Below, piece after piece: positions 12,666-25,330 of a stretch of 64,000 nt of DNA. The notes under the pieces are model-generated. The model made no database searches and was not told the DNA's origin. It saw nothing but the letters and a program-made list of their open reading frames with translations. A program made the translations under genes and the position numbers. Source of the DNA: Gymnorhina tibicen (Eukaryota > Chordata > Aves > Passeriformes > Artamidae); the NCBI GenBank assembly GCA_013399875.1, contig VXAZ01002109.1, positions 2,589,761 through 2,653,760 of the forward strand, in the 5' to 3' direction. Position 1 is the first letter of the stretch. The number at the start of each line of letters is the position of its first letter.

Positions 12666-13560
12666 CCTTCCTCCTCAACTTCCTTTTACACACACCTCTG
12701 CTTGCGGCAGCCCAGAGCTGCAGAGCATTCCCCGAGGGTGCCTCTCTCTGATGCTACCTGTTTTCCCCAAACTGTTGTTCTCTGTGGGTGCTTGTTTGCT
12801 GCGTGTGAAAGCAGAGCGATGATTTTGCCTCTGATCTCTCCCAGATGGTAGTTTCCTCATTCCTGGTTGCTAAGCATTTTCAACATTTGTGAGCATTTAT
12901 CTTCTCTCTCAGGGAGGATAGTTGCAAGCTTGCTGGCAGAGAGGCTGGTTTTGGTGTGACTTGCAGAACCCTCTGGGTTAAATTGCCCATGGGGTAGTCT
13001 GAGCTTGGTCATGCTTGCACATTGCCTGCTTCACCTATTTTAACATAGCAAGACACATGGCCCAGGAGCTTCTTTGTAGCTCCTCCAAAAGCTGAGAGAC
13101 ATTGTGGTGCCATGTGGTAACCAAGGAGGTGCATGTTTGTCAGTGTGCTAGATATCCTTGTCCTGCACAAAGTCCAGAATCATGTCCAGGATCTGGTATA
13201 AAGGTGTCACCTCTGCCATTCACTTCCATGTTTCATCCACTCCAGGATATCCTTCTTTCATGCTGAGGAGGATTTCCCAAACAGGTTTGCCATGCATTTA
13301 CATATTAAGGGTAAGTGCAGTGAGCCTAAGGCTTCCAGGAAGCTACAGACTCGCTGTGCATGTGTTTCTCAGCAATTTTTACATCGTATTTACAGCGTAC
13401 ACACAGGCCATCTGTGCAGCACATGCATAGTGGATCGGTTGGCCTCATTGCAAATGCACTGTAAAGTTGATACGCGCATGTGGAGTGGATATGTCCAGAT
13501 TTTCTCCACTACTGCTCTGATTAGGTTGCCAGACATCCAGAAATCCTGAACAAATGTCAA
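12666..13560. other. GC-richer block of unknown origin
   Basis: Composition rises here, most clearly at 12680-12960, and several overlapping open frames of 61-90 codons appear on both strands because stop codons become rarer. None has a recognisable motif. I looked for TG...CA termini with a duplicated target site and found none that was convincing. Possible readings are an old LTR-type repeat, a regulatory block, or a local GC rise. Confidence 0.3.
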
Positions 13561-16500
13561 AAATCTTTGAATTCCCTCTGGATATATGTTCCAGGCATTA
13601 AAAAAAAAGATGTGTTCAAGGGAACTGAAGCATATGGTAGTCTATCCGGCACAGACCACACTAAATGACTTAGTCACGTTTTGATGACAGAACACAGGAG
13701 GGCTGGGTCCAGATGCACCTCCTGGCTGCATCCCAGTTTTCTACTGGGACTAGACTTGGGTGACTACCAGTCTTTTGTGGATTTTATGGTAAGGAAATCT
13801 AGATATATGGGTCAGTGGAGGAACTGTCATGCCATCCAAATAAGCCCTTGATCTGCACAATCAAGGGAGAAGAAATCCCAGGCAAACTATGGAGGTTCTC
13901 AGTGCAGCAATGAAACTACAGTCTCACTCACAGAATGTCCCAGCAAGGAATTTATTACACTCAGTATTTTCCCATATTTTATGTACATTGCTGTAGAAAA
14001 AAGTTAGTGCCTTCAGTGAATGTGGCTTTGATATTTGGAGGATGTTTCTACTTAAAAAAACAAAGGGACAGAATACTCAGTTGCTGTAAGAGATGCTGGA
14101 CTGTTATTCATTTGGAGAGGACACAGTGAGCAGTTACAAAACAGCAGTTCAGTAAAAGAAATCAAAACATATACAAAACATAGTGAGTTCAGACATTTGT
14201 TCTTTACTATATTTACTAAATTGCCTGCAATTCCTGCTTTGAAGCTGGAAAAATAACAGTAAATACTGAGGAAAGAAAAAGGTTATCTGCATTTATTTCA
14301 TAAGCTATTTGTTTTAAGTAAGTGTGGAGATTGTAAAGTGTATGAAAAACATATGTATATTGCTTCTTAACTTGCAGCCATTAGTGGGTTGGCAGTTTGA
14401 AAGTCAGAAAAGAAGCCATAGACTAGAATCATGGAAGTAGAGACTTTTTATTTTAATCTTGATCTAATTAAGGAAAATATAGAAATTATGTATGTATATT
14501 TATTTAATTTGTATTCATATCTCAAATGGTAATATTGTCTTTAGAACCAGTCTTAGGTAGTCAGTAGAGATGAAAATTAATTCTTTTTAAAGTAATAACA
14601 AAGGAAATAAAACAAAGCACAAACCATATTTTGGTGTATTTTAAAATATAACTATATTTTTATATATATCTTTAAATTTTCCTTGACATAGCCATGTATT
14701 TTCCAGATTGATAGGACCACTGACCCTGCAAACTCTGTTATGTGTGCCTAACTTAACACCTGTGAAGTGTCCTAATGAAATCGAGTGCATTAAGGTATTC
14801 AAAGAATTAACTGTTGGTAAGACTGAAGCCAGGTCAATCTAATGCATTACATATTGCACTAGAAAACAAAAAAACTGTTTGGACCATATCCTAAAAGTCT
14901 TATGCTGGCACATCTCCAGTTAATGTAAAATCAGATTCCTACCTGATTGAGAATTTCAGTGCTTGTGTTCTTGATAATCCTCCCAAAGAAAACAAGCAAA
15001 CCACATATCTTTGTCCTTATCACTTTTTAATTTCTTGACACAAAATACATATGATAGTGTGTGTGATTTGGATAAGGAGGTAAAGCTCTACATTTGGCAA
15101 GTTTAATTTACTATTAGAAAAATTATTTTCCAGTGCACCACTTAGAGTGCTAAGGGTTGTTGTCAAATATTATTATTGAATCTCAGAGGAATAAAAAGGT
15201 TATCTGAAAGGTTCCCAGCAAAAATAGCCTGAATCTTATAATTTTATTGACCTAGTAACTACAGTCACTAACTAAACATGATGGAAAAACCTGCCAGTCT
15301 TATTGACTTCTCAAGGTTTTAACATGATTTTCACCTAGTTTCTTCAGCGAATCTGCATCTGAGAAATGGCTGAGTAAAAATTCTTCCTTACTTGATTCTC
15401 TCATATTTGGCCAGGATTTCCACTTAAATATCCAGCAAAGCTGTTTTGTTTTAATATTTTGCCTGCACTATTTGTTCTGAGAAATTATTTTCTGCTAAAT
15501 AACCATTTTTCTAATATATTTTGAAATATATTTTTCAAAGCATTTATGTGTAACCCTGCAAAATGAATTCTGATTTCTGTTTGATATTACAAGTTCTCTT
15601 TCTGTAATTACCTCTATAAAAGGAATAGAAAAGAACAAAAGCATGAAGTCCTTAAAGAGTATCTGATATACATAAATCCCCTCCTTAGTATTTCATGTAG
15701 TGCTACCTTTAAAAGCATACTTATATTAAGATTAAATTTTATAAACGACTTCACAATGTGGATAAATTCCTATTATATCTTAGAAAATGAAAAAAATCAA
15801 TCATCATTTAAACACCCATTATATATGAGACTTGCATCATCAATACAAAACAAAGAGGCTACAGCAAGACATAAAATCTAGCCATTATAAAGAGTGTTAA
15901 AATATCTTTTTATAAACAGACTATACATGTTGATAAACATACAAATTCACATTTGTATTGGGGAGCTTTAGCTAATGTTTATTTTAGTTGGGAGAGTGTA
16001 AGAACTTGTTAACCAAATCTTCCCCTTTCTGGGTATTCCCCTTACCTGCAGAAAAGGTAAAGCAGCGGAACCAGTTCTCACTGAGCAGCTAACATGGAGG
16101 AGAATGGATACAGCTTGTTCTGTATGTGGGAAAGAGATTTGAAAACAGTTAAATATGCACTAAAAACTCCGCAGGTGGCACGGGAAGTCAAAATGTTTTG
16201 TTTTAAAATAAGAAAATGAACAGAATGAAATTCAGGAATGCAGCCCAGAGTGTAACTTCCTGCATCAGCAAGATGAAAACATTTAATTGCAGATGTTTTG
16301 ATTATGAGAACAAATTCAGAAAGAAAAATTCAGACCTGCAATTCTAGCCCCAAAAATGAGGGAAAGAAAGCATGCAAACTTCCATGTCAAAACTGTGTGT
16401 TTGTTCCAATTATAGAAAGGAGAGACTCCTGTTAAGTTTATCTGAATGTTCGTTTGGCTTTGTGTAACAGATTATTTAATATTTTAAGATGTGTTTTTCT

Positions 16501-16856
16501 TAAGAAGTGACTTTTAAAGCTTTTTTATTCAGCTGACCTGAAATTCATATTCTCTTTTTTAATATTTAGGGTATTTGTCTAGAAGCTTACCAGGTGTGCA
16601 TATGCAACAAGAGCAGGTGAAACTCCAACAAAAGCCTTTTCTTTGGGGAAGCTATTTATTGCCAGAGTGCTGACAATGTACTGTAGCTAGGCTTAAAATA
16701 AGGACTGGATAAATAAGTTACAGCAAACAATTTATTCAACACACATATTACCATTGTTCCTACTCATGAATTGTGCAGGAACAGCTTGCAAAGCTCTCGA
16801 ACTTAGTGCCTGGAGCTGCAAAAATAAGTGAGTAATTTTACTTAAGCAAGTAGCAG
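13561..16856. other. Unique AT-rich non-coding sequence
   Basis: More than 3 kb with no gene or mobile element recognised. It is AT-rich, with TATATA-like words near 14650-14670 but no long microsatellite. Confidence 0.55.
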
Positions 16857-17226
16857 GAGATTGAGGGGAGATCTCATAGCAGTCTATACAATTTCCTCAC
16901 AAGGCAAAGTGCAGGGGCAGGCACTGATGTAGTCTCTCTGGTGATCAGTGACAGGACCTGAAGGAATGACATGAAGATGTGTCAGGGGAGGCTTATGTTG
17001 AATATAAGAAAATGTTCTTCCACCCAGAGGGTTGCTGAGCACTGGAACCGGCTTCCTGGGGAAGTGGTCACAGCACCAAGCCTGAGAGTCAAGAAGTGTT
17101 TGGACAATGCTGTCAGGTACATGGTGAGACTTTTAGGGATGGTCTTGTGCAGGGTCAGGAATTGGACTTAGATGGTCCTTGTGGGTCCCTTCCAGCAGAG
17201 GATATCCTATGATTCTATGATTCTCT
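16857..17226 (+). mobile_element. CR1 LINE fragment, ORF2 C-terminus plus 3' UTR, plus strand
   Basis: This is a 5'-truncated CR1 element in sense orientation. It contains the end of the reverse-transcriptase ORF2, seen as an open stretch at 16971-17171 with HWNRLPGEVV, the conserved C-terminal block of CR1 ORF2 proteins. That is followed by the 3' UTR words GATGGTCCTTGTGGGTCCCT. It ends in the CR1 3' octamer (ATTCTATG type) repeated as GATTCTATGATTCT. The upstream part (GAGATTGAGGGGAGATCTC onward) is recognisable but damaged by indels relative to the family. The full element of about 4.5 kb is missing, as is usual for CR1. It is not active. Confidence 0.9.
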
Positions 17227-19453
17227 GAATTTTACCCAGGCAATTCTCATCACTGATATGTGCAGCAGCGCCATACAACAACTTACAAGAACTTCATATT
17301 TTGCTGTTAGTAGCACAAATGAACTTAAAACATGAATGCTTGAGGGGAGTATGTCCAAATATATTTTCCTCAAACCTCATTTTCCTTTTGACTGTCTGAC
17401 AAAGGACAATCCTTACGCTTGTGAGGGAAGTCCTCAGAGTTTCCTCAGCTGTCTAGTCTAAAACTGTAGATGAATCGTAGACATATACATATATCAAGTA
17501 GATGCATCATTTGCTGTCTCCTGTAGGTACTATGTTCCTTCTGCTGGATGTAAGGATGGAGAAAGAGAAATAGTGAAAGTAGGTCAGAGGATAAAAAATT
17601 CATAAAGGCACTGATTTCACATGGGCCAACTATGACTTGGTACATGATTTACAACCTGACCTAAGAACGCAGGCATAGCTCTGATCTGGTAATATAGGAA
17701 CAGTGCTCCAGTATAACGTTATTTAATCTCTTCGTAAGCTCTGTAAGAGAAAAGATCAACAAATTACAGTTATTATCTGTATCTTCAGGTATGTCTGTGG
17801 AAGGACTGTTTGTTGGACAGTGGAGTGGGGTTTTTTTAATCTGAAGTTTCATTCGAGTTTCAGTTACACTTTGCAATTCATTCCTATATTTGATTTGGCT
17901 TCAAAAGTAGGCTCCAAGAAGAGTTAAGCCTTATATACAAAAGACTAAATCCCTTTGTTAAGCATACAGGGCCACTTCCAGGTCATCTTTTATACTTCTG
18001 TTCAGTCTGATTGTACAGACTAAAATCCTATCCTGAAGGTAGACATTTGCAAACTTGCTTGAGAAATTGGATGTGTAATGAGTCGCCTTTAAAACCAAAG
18101 ATTTACTGCTGATCAAAGCGGTTATATATGAAGTAGGAAGTCCTCCCTGTGGTTTGTAGATTCAAACCACATTTCCCAACTATTCTTATCTGGGTGGATA
18201 TGCTCACTCTTTTGTGGTCCTTCTTAGTAGATCCATGAAACCTGAGTGTGTTCCAGCACAACAATTTAGAGGAACGTCTGTGTCCTATAACCCATTAGCC
18301 TGGGGAACTAGAAATATGGAACATTTTCAACCCTAGTGAGTTATCTGTCAATATAGAAAGGGTGTTCTCATGGGGGCCATGAAGTGGCAGTTTGCCTTTG
18401 CGTTTTCTGAAATATTGGGTCATGTCTGCTTCAAAAACACATACAAGTTGTTTAGAGGGAAATCCTATGATTCAAATACTAAATCAATAATTGAAAAAAG
18501 AATTTTCTATATTATTACCCACTACTGAGACATTTCTGATGTTTTTCAGACCATGGAACGTATCAGCAAATCGCACAAAAGTAGTCAGTGGAATTAAATT
18601 CAGAGTAAGATAAAAGCTTTGTTTTCTCAGGACTGTGAGGTTTTCATTTTCAGGGATCAGTAGAGAATGCTTTGGTTTTGTTTAATGTTTTGCAGTACAG
18701 AGGTTAGAGCAATTCACCTAATGGGCCCTCTGACCTTAGTTTCAGTAGCACTTTAATATTTAAATGACATTAAAACTCACTCTAAATGAGAACTCTGATA
18801 GGAATGATGGAAAATTGTATGTTTGTACCATCAGCCAACTGTCTGCTTGTTATTCTAATCACTACAAATGGAAGATTTTATTTCCAAAGAGGAAAAATTG
18901 AAGCTTGTTTTGTCAAGTGCTTTATTTTCTTTTTAGGAGTATGTTAACTCATCTTATGAAAACAAAACAGTATATTTTACTTCAAGTTGAAAAAACAGAA
19001 TGCTTTTGTAATGGTTGTCTTGGAAAGAAATCTCTCAGTCCCCAGTGGAATGGTAAAATGCTGGAAAGAGAATACTGATTAGTCATAAGTATTGTTTTGC
19101 CCATGATCACGATGTTCATAAGTATCCAGTTTATATATATTATTCAAAGTTTACACATTATCAGTAATAAAAAAAAATGGCTTAAATGCAACACACAACA
19201 AATTGAGGAACATATCTGTGTCTTTCCCTTTAAAAAAGAAATTGGTTTGGCTGATTGACCTAATGTTGTCTATGGGAAAAATATGGATATTACCATATGT
19301 ATAGTTTTGTTCCTTCGGACAGCTGGAAAAATCTTTTCCTCACTTTCTACAGAGAGTTCTCCTTTTTAATAGTCAAGCTATATGCAGTATATATTATATA
19401 CAGTAATGTACTCTTCTATTACTTATTAAATATGAATAGCTCTGAAGCCTACG
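17227..19453. other. Unique AT-rich non-coding sequence
   Basis: Nothing recognised beyond chance open frames of at most 71 codons. Confidence 0.55.
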
Positions 19454-19490
19454 TGGACTATATGTTTGTTCCAAACAAACATATAGTCCA
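19454..19490. repeat. Perfect 17-bp inverted repeat with 3-nt loop
   Basis: The left arm 19454-19470 (TGGACTATATGTTTGTT) and right arm 19474-19490 (AACAAACATATAGTCCA) are exact reverse complements, separated only by CCA. A third partial copy of the arm end, TGGACTATAG, follows in direct orientation at 19497-19506. The structure could extrude as a cruciform or, if transcribed, fold as a tight hairpin. The 3-nt loop and short stem are unlike a typical pre-miRNA. A template-switch (fold-back) mutation is the simplest origin. Confidence 0.95.
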
Positions 19491-19506
19491 AGTAACTGGA
19501 CTATAG

Positions 19507-20978
19507 AAACAACAAAAGTTAAAGTTTTACAAAAACCTTGGCACTATATCGTGAATTGGATTGCATTTTTTTTTCTTTAGAAAGCATCACAGCTAAAGAG
19601 CCAAGTATCACTTTAACAAGCAGTTCCTAATATTTGTTTATTTGTGTAGAAGACATATTAAATTACTATTTCTTTGTAGTGTGAAAACTGTTTTACTGCT
19701 ACTTTCTTCCTAATATACCAGAAGACTGAAAAAGATGAATAGAAGCTGGATGAAATTAAATCATACATTTAATTGAAGTTTCTGAGAGTGAGAAGAAAAG
19801 TGTTGTTTTTTTTTTTCTGAAGGTTAGCATCAGGTCAGGTCAGTAACTTGAGATGTGTAGTCATCAACTAGTTTGACCTGACTGGTGAGAATTTTATTTA
19901 CTCTGGGAAAGCAAAAATCCAGATGTATGCAACCAATGATGGCATAAAGCTGAGTTATAGTTTAAGTTGGAAGTGGGAATTTCACTTGTACTCAGGTAGG
20001 ACAATTAAGGTTGGCTGCCAGGGTTTGGGGCTAGGAGGAGAAGTATGAGGAATGAAGGATTTTGAGAAATAGAAATGTAATGCTTCTGAGGAAGTCAATC
20101 CACCATTGCTGTGGGAACTGGAAGTCAGAACTGGGTGAACCCCTAAACAGCTGCACAGATTTACTAGTATTGGGTTAAGGAGCTTACCAAAATGTCCCAA
20201 GGTAAGCAGAGAGAAAAAGTCACATGTATTTGTGGGTGTAAAGTGGGGAACCCCATTGTCATACCTTCACATTCAAAGAAAGGTGACATCTTGAAAAGGA
20301 CCTGTGTTACCCATGGAGGCTCTCAAATTACACTAACATGTTTTAAGTTATCCTTCATCGCGTTTAAAGCTTCTTAATGTGCAGGGTGATACATCTTGGA
20401 TTGTTGTTGCCGGTATTTGAAAGATGTTTTCTCAATTGCAACATATTCCTGGTTATAGAAACCACATTAATTGTGTAAACAATTTGAGGAATCTTCCCTG
20501 GGCACCAACACTCAAGCACCTGCATTGTTGTGTTGTTAGAGGGGTTTCCAACAGCTTCTGAGCCCCTTCAGTGGGCACACTCCCACACCACACTGCCACA
20601 CAATTCCTGAACATTTTCAGAATATCTGTGGTAAAGTTGAAAAATAAGAGGAAAAGCAAAGAGAATTTAACAATATGGACATGGCCTTACCAGTGGGCCA
20701 CAAAAAAATTTCCCATGAAGTTTAGTTAACTGCAATATAGCACATAACAAAGCTAAGTGTTGAAGGAATAAAGGACTGGTCTTCTAAAAGGAAGGACTTG
20801 GGGAGAATGTACATGCTTTAAGCAGAAATGGTAGTACCAAAAAGACCTAATAAATGAGCTTCTGTTAAGTAGTGAAGTAGTGCACCCGTCTGAACACTAA
20901 ACAGTCTTCATGGTTGCTTAAAAGCTTCCCCTTGTATAGGTATGCCAGTCCCTCAGTCCCTGTTTTGGAGACTTACTG
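19507..20978. other. Unique AT-rich non-coding sequence
   Basis: No gene recognised; a T-tract lies near 19805-19817. Open frames here (up to 72 codons) lack motifs. Confidence 0.55.
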
Positions 20979-21026
20979 GTTTGGGTTTTTTTGTTTATTT
21001 GTCTTGGGTTTGTTTGTTTGTTTTTA
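20979..21026 (+). repeat. G/T-rich low-complexity tract
   Basis: GGGTTTTTTTG and repeated GTTT words. Same type as the tracts at 5997, 12041 and 31106. Confidence 0.8.
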
Positions 21027-24000
21027 GTTTAGTATTGATTAATAGAAAACGTCTAGACTGGTCTAGGACTCTGACCAAGAGATCTTTGTTCCTCTTTGTT
21101 CCCTTACAGCTGAGTGAGGAAGCAAACCTAACAATCTACTGACTTCCAGGTAGAGGTTCCTTTGTTAATCCCATTAATTTTTCTCACTTTGGTATTGTAG
21201 TAATAAAATTTCAGAAAAATAATAGGGGAATTAATATTCTCTTGGGGAATATAACCTGACAGTTAGAGGGAGAGATATCATTGAATTTGAAATATTTGAA
21301 ATGGTGAAAATGAGTGAACTGAATTCTTTCTTTTTCTGGAAGATTGTTATAACCAGTAAATAATTATATATTTAAAAAAAAAAAAGTCTCTGGAACCTAT
21401 CAGTTCTGGTCAATGCACTCATCAACTTCAGACAGTGACCTGGAGGGTAATGTTCCTGCGAACATTAATCCTATTTTAATTTGAGCTAGGTTAAAACTCA
21501 GGTTTCTGTCTAAATATCCCTGAAATACATGTATGCATGTCCTGTTCTTCTGTGTACCTGTATGAGAGATGGGTTTCAGAATGGGATTATTTTCCTTCTT
21601 TATAATATCAATGGTTTTATAAAAGTGTGTCCCTGCCATGCAAGTCACCAAATGCAATTGATGTAGTCCCTGGGAAGAGGAGAACAGAGTGTGGAGAAAT
21701 CCAGATTCAGTATAGCAGAGGTCCTCATTAAGGCTGTGTGCATCAAACCAAAGTGAATTCAGGACTCTATCACCACTGATTCTGTGTGCTCTAGAAAGGT
21801 CCTGTTCATGCAAGCCTTCACTGTGAGACTGCCTCTTTATCCTGGATTGCTGCCTTTTAAACCTCCTAATTTTGCAGTGTGCCTGATGAACTCAGGGAAT
21901 GAAGAGTTAATGAAATCTTGACTTGCAGGTCCCAGTTTTGTAAAGAGATGTATTATCACAAAGAACACTAGCACCTAAATTTAGGGTGTTAAAATACCTA
22001 CCGGTGTCTGTTAGGCACTCAGGTGGAATTCAGAGCAAAACACTGCTTGATGCCAACACCTTCAACATTCGTAGGGGTGTCTTAGCAGTCTTGGTGGAGT
22101 TATGTGCAGTTTCAACCACACCTGGCATTAATGTAGGGCAAACAAGTCTGAAACTTATGCCCTGCAGGGCTCAGGCATTTCAGCCCTACTATCCTTCCTT
22201 CCATGGCACGCAACTCCAGTCATGTTTTCCAAGAAGTAATTGGAGCTCTCCTGTTAAGGCATGTTGGGTGGTAGTGCTGCCACCAGCTGTATATTTCAGC
22301 CAGCGCAGGGGTGACTGTGCTTTGCGAGATGCCCAAGAGCAGCCCCCTGCCAAACCTGGGTACATCTCCAGTTACTGACCAAACAGCCACAGGAGGTAAT
22401 GAGGCAAACACAACACAACTTTTCTGACAGCCTTACAGCAATATAGCTCCACTGGGAGGGCACCAGAATGACCAAAATGGGTTGTCTCCCACATATGAAT
22501 TAATTTGTGGGAGAACTGTGTTATAAATTCTGCCTGTGGTGTATCATACTACAAGAAAGACCAAACAAATCATTCAGCTGACATTATATTTTGCATCTGA
22601 TACTGACCTAAAGTGAACTTAGGGCAAAGTGCAAGAATAAATCAGGGATATTTTCTGTGTATTTTGTCTAAGCATCCAAGCATTTCTGACTCAGGGACTT
22701 TCTGATCCAGAAGTGATTCTTAAATATTTAGTAATCTTCAATGACTTGTAGCTCAGAGCTTCAAGGAGATCCACTTACTCCTCACACAATCATGGAGTCT
22801 GATTTTTATGTATATGTAGAGTGGCCATCCAGAAATCTGTAGCTGTCCTCCCAACCCTAAGTGCCCTCATCACCAGTGTAGGTTAAAATACATACCTGGA
22901 CAGCCATCAAGGAGGACACACTCTCAACATTTCTTGTTGAATGCGTTCTGTTCAAGACCAACGGCATGCTATTTTAGTGAAAGGAGAGCAATAAAAGAAG
23001 TTATATCAGTCTGCAGCACAACACGCTCTGGTGACTGCTCTGTAAATTGCTCCCCTCTTTCATTCAGATGTGGTGTGATGTAAAATGAGCGTATGATAGA
23101 CAGAGTATTAAAGGGGTTCTAAAGGGGTAGGGGTTCTAAATGTGAGGCAAAAGCCTTCTCAGGCTTTTTAAACAAATTAGCCTCAGAAAACAGATGCATT
23201 TTGCAAGGCTATTTCTAATAGATTTGTGTTGGATTTGTTCTGGCAATTTCTCATTTAGACTGACAGCTTGCAGGACATTTAGGAAGAGGAACACCTACTA
23301 TCTGGATCTTGATCAGCCTGTGACAGGAGATACAGGCTGACTCAAAAAGGTAGAAACAGGGCTGGAGAGAACTGTGAAACTCTAAAATCAAAGTGTGGTG
23401 CTTTGCAGCATATCTCTTTTGACAGCTCACAAGATGTAGTGCAGAAGGAATGAGAGTGGGAAACTAATAACTGTTAACTAGTGTCCCGCTTTAGGTATCT
23501 GAGTCAATATGTTTTGATAAAACTTGACACATTTGATCTGAAACTCAGGGCAAGACACAGAATAAAGTGCATTAAAGACAATGGCAGACTAATGCTGAGA
23601 GATCCCAAAATTTTAGATGTCATCAACGAATGTCGTTAGCCTCAAATTTCAGCTGATTAAAGATAAATATTTTTCTTTTTTTTTTCTTTTTCTTTTGTGG
23701 TTTACGTTCAGCATCCAAACACACAGTCCTTGTCTAATTTTTCTTTGAACTTTAGTAAAAGTTTGACTGAGGTTTTAAAAAAGACCAGGCTCTGGAACAT
23801 AATGTGAGCTTCTGGCACTCTGAATACTGCCTGCTATATTGTTGGTGCTTTTATCAGGGTCTTGATTTCTGCCTTTGGTACTAGGATGTTTGCATTTGGT
23901 GATTCCTCTACTTGTGTTCTTATTTAATATGGGCTTATTTATTTTCATTTTCATCCCAACTTGCTTTTTGTCTTTCTGTTCGAATGCCAATTTTAGATAG

Positions 24001-25190
24001 ACATTCATGTGGATGAAAAAAATCACTGACATATGGAGAATATTTGGGGTATTGGCACAATTATTTGTCCTCAAAAGGTTTGGTATTCCCTTGATTATGT
24101 TTCAGATATCACACTGTTTTAAGAAAGCCATCTGAGACTTGCAGACAGAATACTTTCAGACTAGAAACACTGTATATTTTAAATGAAATGTATTTCTGTG
24201 TTTTATTCTCCTAATAAAACCTCCATTTTCAAAAGGTTTTTTTAAAAGAATTCTTTGTGTTCAAATCTGACTTTCTCTACATGTCAAATAAATCAGATAT
24301 TTTTTTCTGAAATGCCTGGATTGTGTGCCCTGACATGCTTATAAACTAAATGCAGGAACAGCAGAACCCCACTGCAGAAATAATTACTTCATGCACAACG
24401 TCCACAACTTGTTTCCACTGTTTAAACTCAGACACATTGTTCTTATTTCCACTCTTCACAAGACATTTGTTCTTTTCACTCTTCCATACTTTGAGTGGAT
24501 AAGGTTCATCTGGTTTGTTGATATTATAAAATATGGAATTCTTGTATTAATGGTTATAAAATCATATGGGAATACTTTACACCATGTCTTTGTCATGATG
24601 CAGTATTAACTGGTATCATATAGAATGAGTTAACATGATATTAAATTACTCCTTTTTATGTCATTCACATTTTTTCTCTGTAAAGACTTTTTGTATTATG
24701 TTATATTTATGAAGTGAGCAAATGTGATACTGAAAAAAACTCTCAAAGCAGTTTTGACCCTAATTTAGCAATATTTAAATCAACATATTAAGTATGAGAC
24801 TCCTGAAAAGCCACCCCTCTATAAGTGATATTTTAAAATACTGTAATATATTGTTGGTACAAGTGTCCAACCACAAAACCACCACTAAATCAGTTCATAT
24901 TGTTAATGCCTGTTTTGCTGTTATGAAAGAATGCAAGGTAGAGGCAGTCATCTTTTGTGGCAGAAAAGATGGGGAGAGTTTGACATGGTTCTCAAACCCA
25001 TGTCAGAAGAGAACTTGATTTGAAGTTGGATCCATATCTTAGAAGGTCTTAAAAGCCTGACTAAATGAGAAAAGGCTAGCTTTTTTTTAGCCTGAGCTGT
25101 AGCAGCTGCCAAGAAGATATCAAATATCAGATCAGTCAGACAAAAATCAGATTCTTTGTGTATTATTCCAACAAGTTAAGAATTATTATC
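21027..25190. other. Non-coding sequence with two longer chance open frames
   Basis: A 137-codon frame lies on the minus strand (21400-21813) and a 130-codon frame on the plus strand (21986-22378), in a slightly GC-richer stretch. Neither shows a signal peptide, transmembrane segment or recognisable domain, and neither has a matching splice context that I could identify. A 12-bp direct repeat (AGGGGTTCTAAA) occurs at 23112-23123 and 23129-23140, and a pyrimidine tract at 23671-23697. No mobile element was recognised. Confidence 0.45.
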
Positions 25191-25330
25191 AGAGAATCAT
25201 AGAAAGGTTTGAGTTGGAAAAGACCTTAAAATCATCTAGTTCCAATCCCCCTGCCAGGAACAGAGATACCACCCACTCTATCAGGTTGCCCAGGGCCCCA
25301 TCCAACCTAGCCATGTACCCACTGTAGTGA
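25191..25330 (-). mobile_element. CR1 LINE fragment, 3' end, minus strand
   Basis: Read on the plus strand it opens with AGAATCATAGAAAGGTTTGA and GTTGGAAAAGACCTTAAAAT, then ATCATCTAGTTCCAATCCCC, and continues through a block ending GCCCAGGGCCCCATCCAACC. These are the standard reversed 3' UTR and late ORF2 words of CR1. Only about 140 bp survive, so it is a severely 5'-truncated, inactive insertion. The overlapping minus-strand open frame is CR1-derived and is not a host gene. Confidence 0.88.

Noticed and set aside
16971..17171. 66-codon frame that could be mistaken for a small gene
   Set aside because: It is the C-terminal remnant of CR1 ORF2, as shown by the HWNRLPGEVV block and the CR1 3' end that follows.
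21400..22378. A 137-codon minus-strand frame and a 130-codon plus-strand frame close together
   Set aside because: Neither product resembles a known family, and slightly higher GC content makes chance frames of this size plausible.
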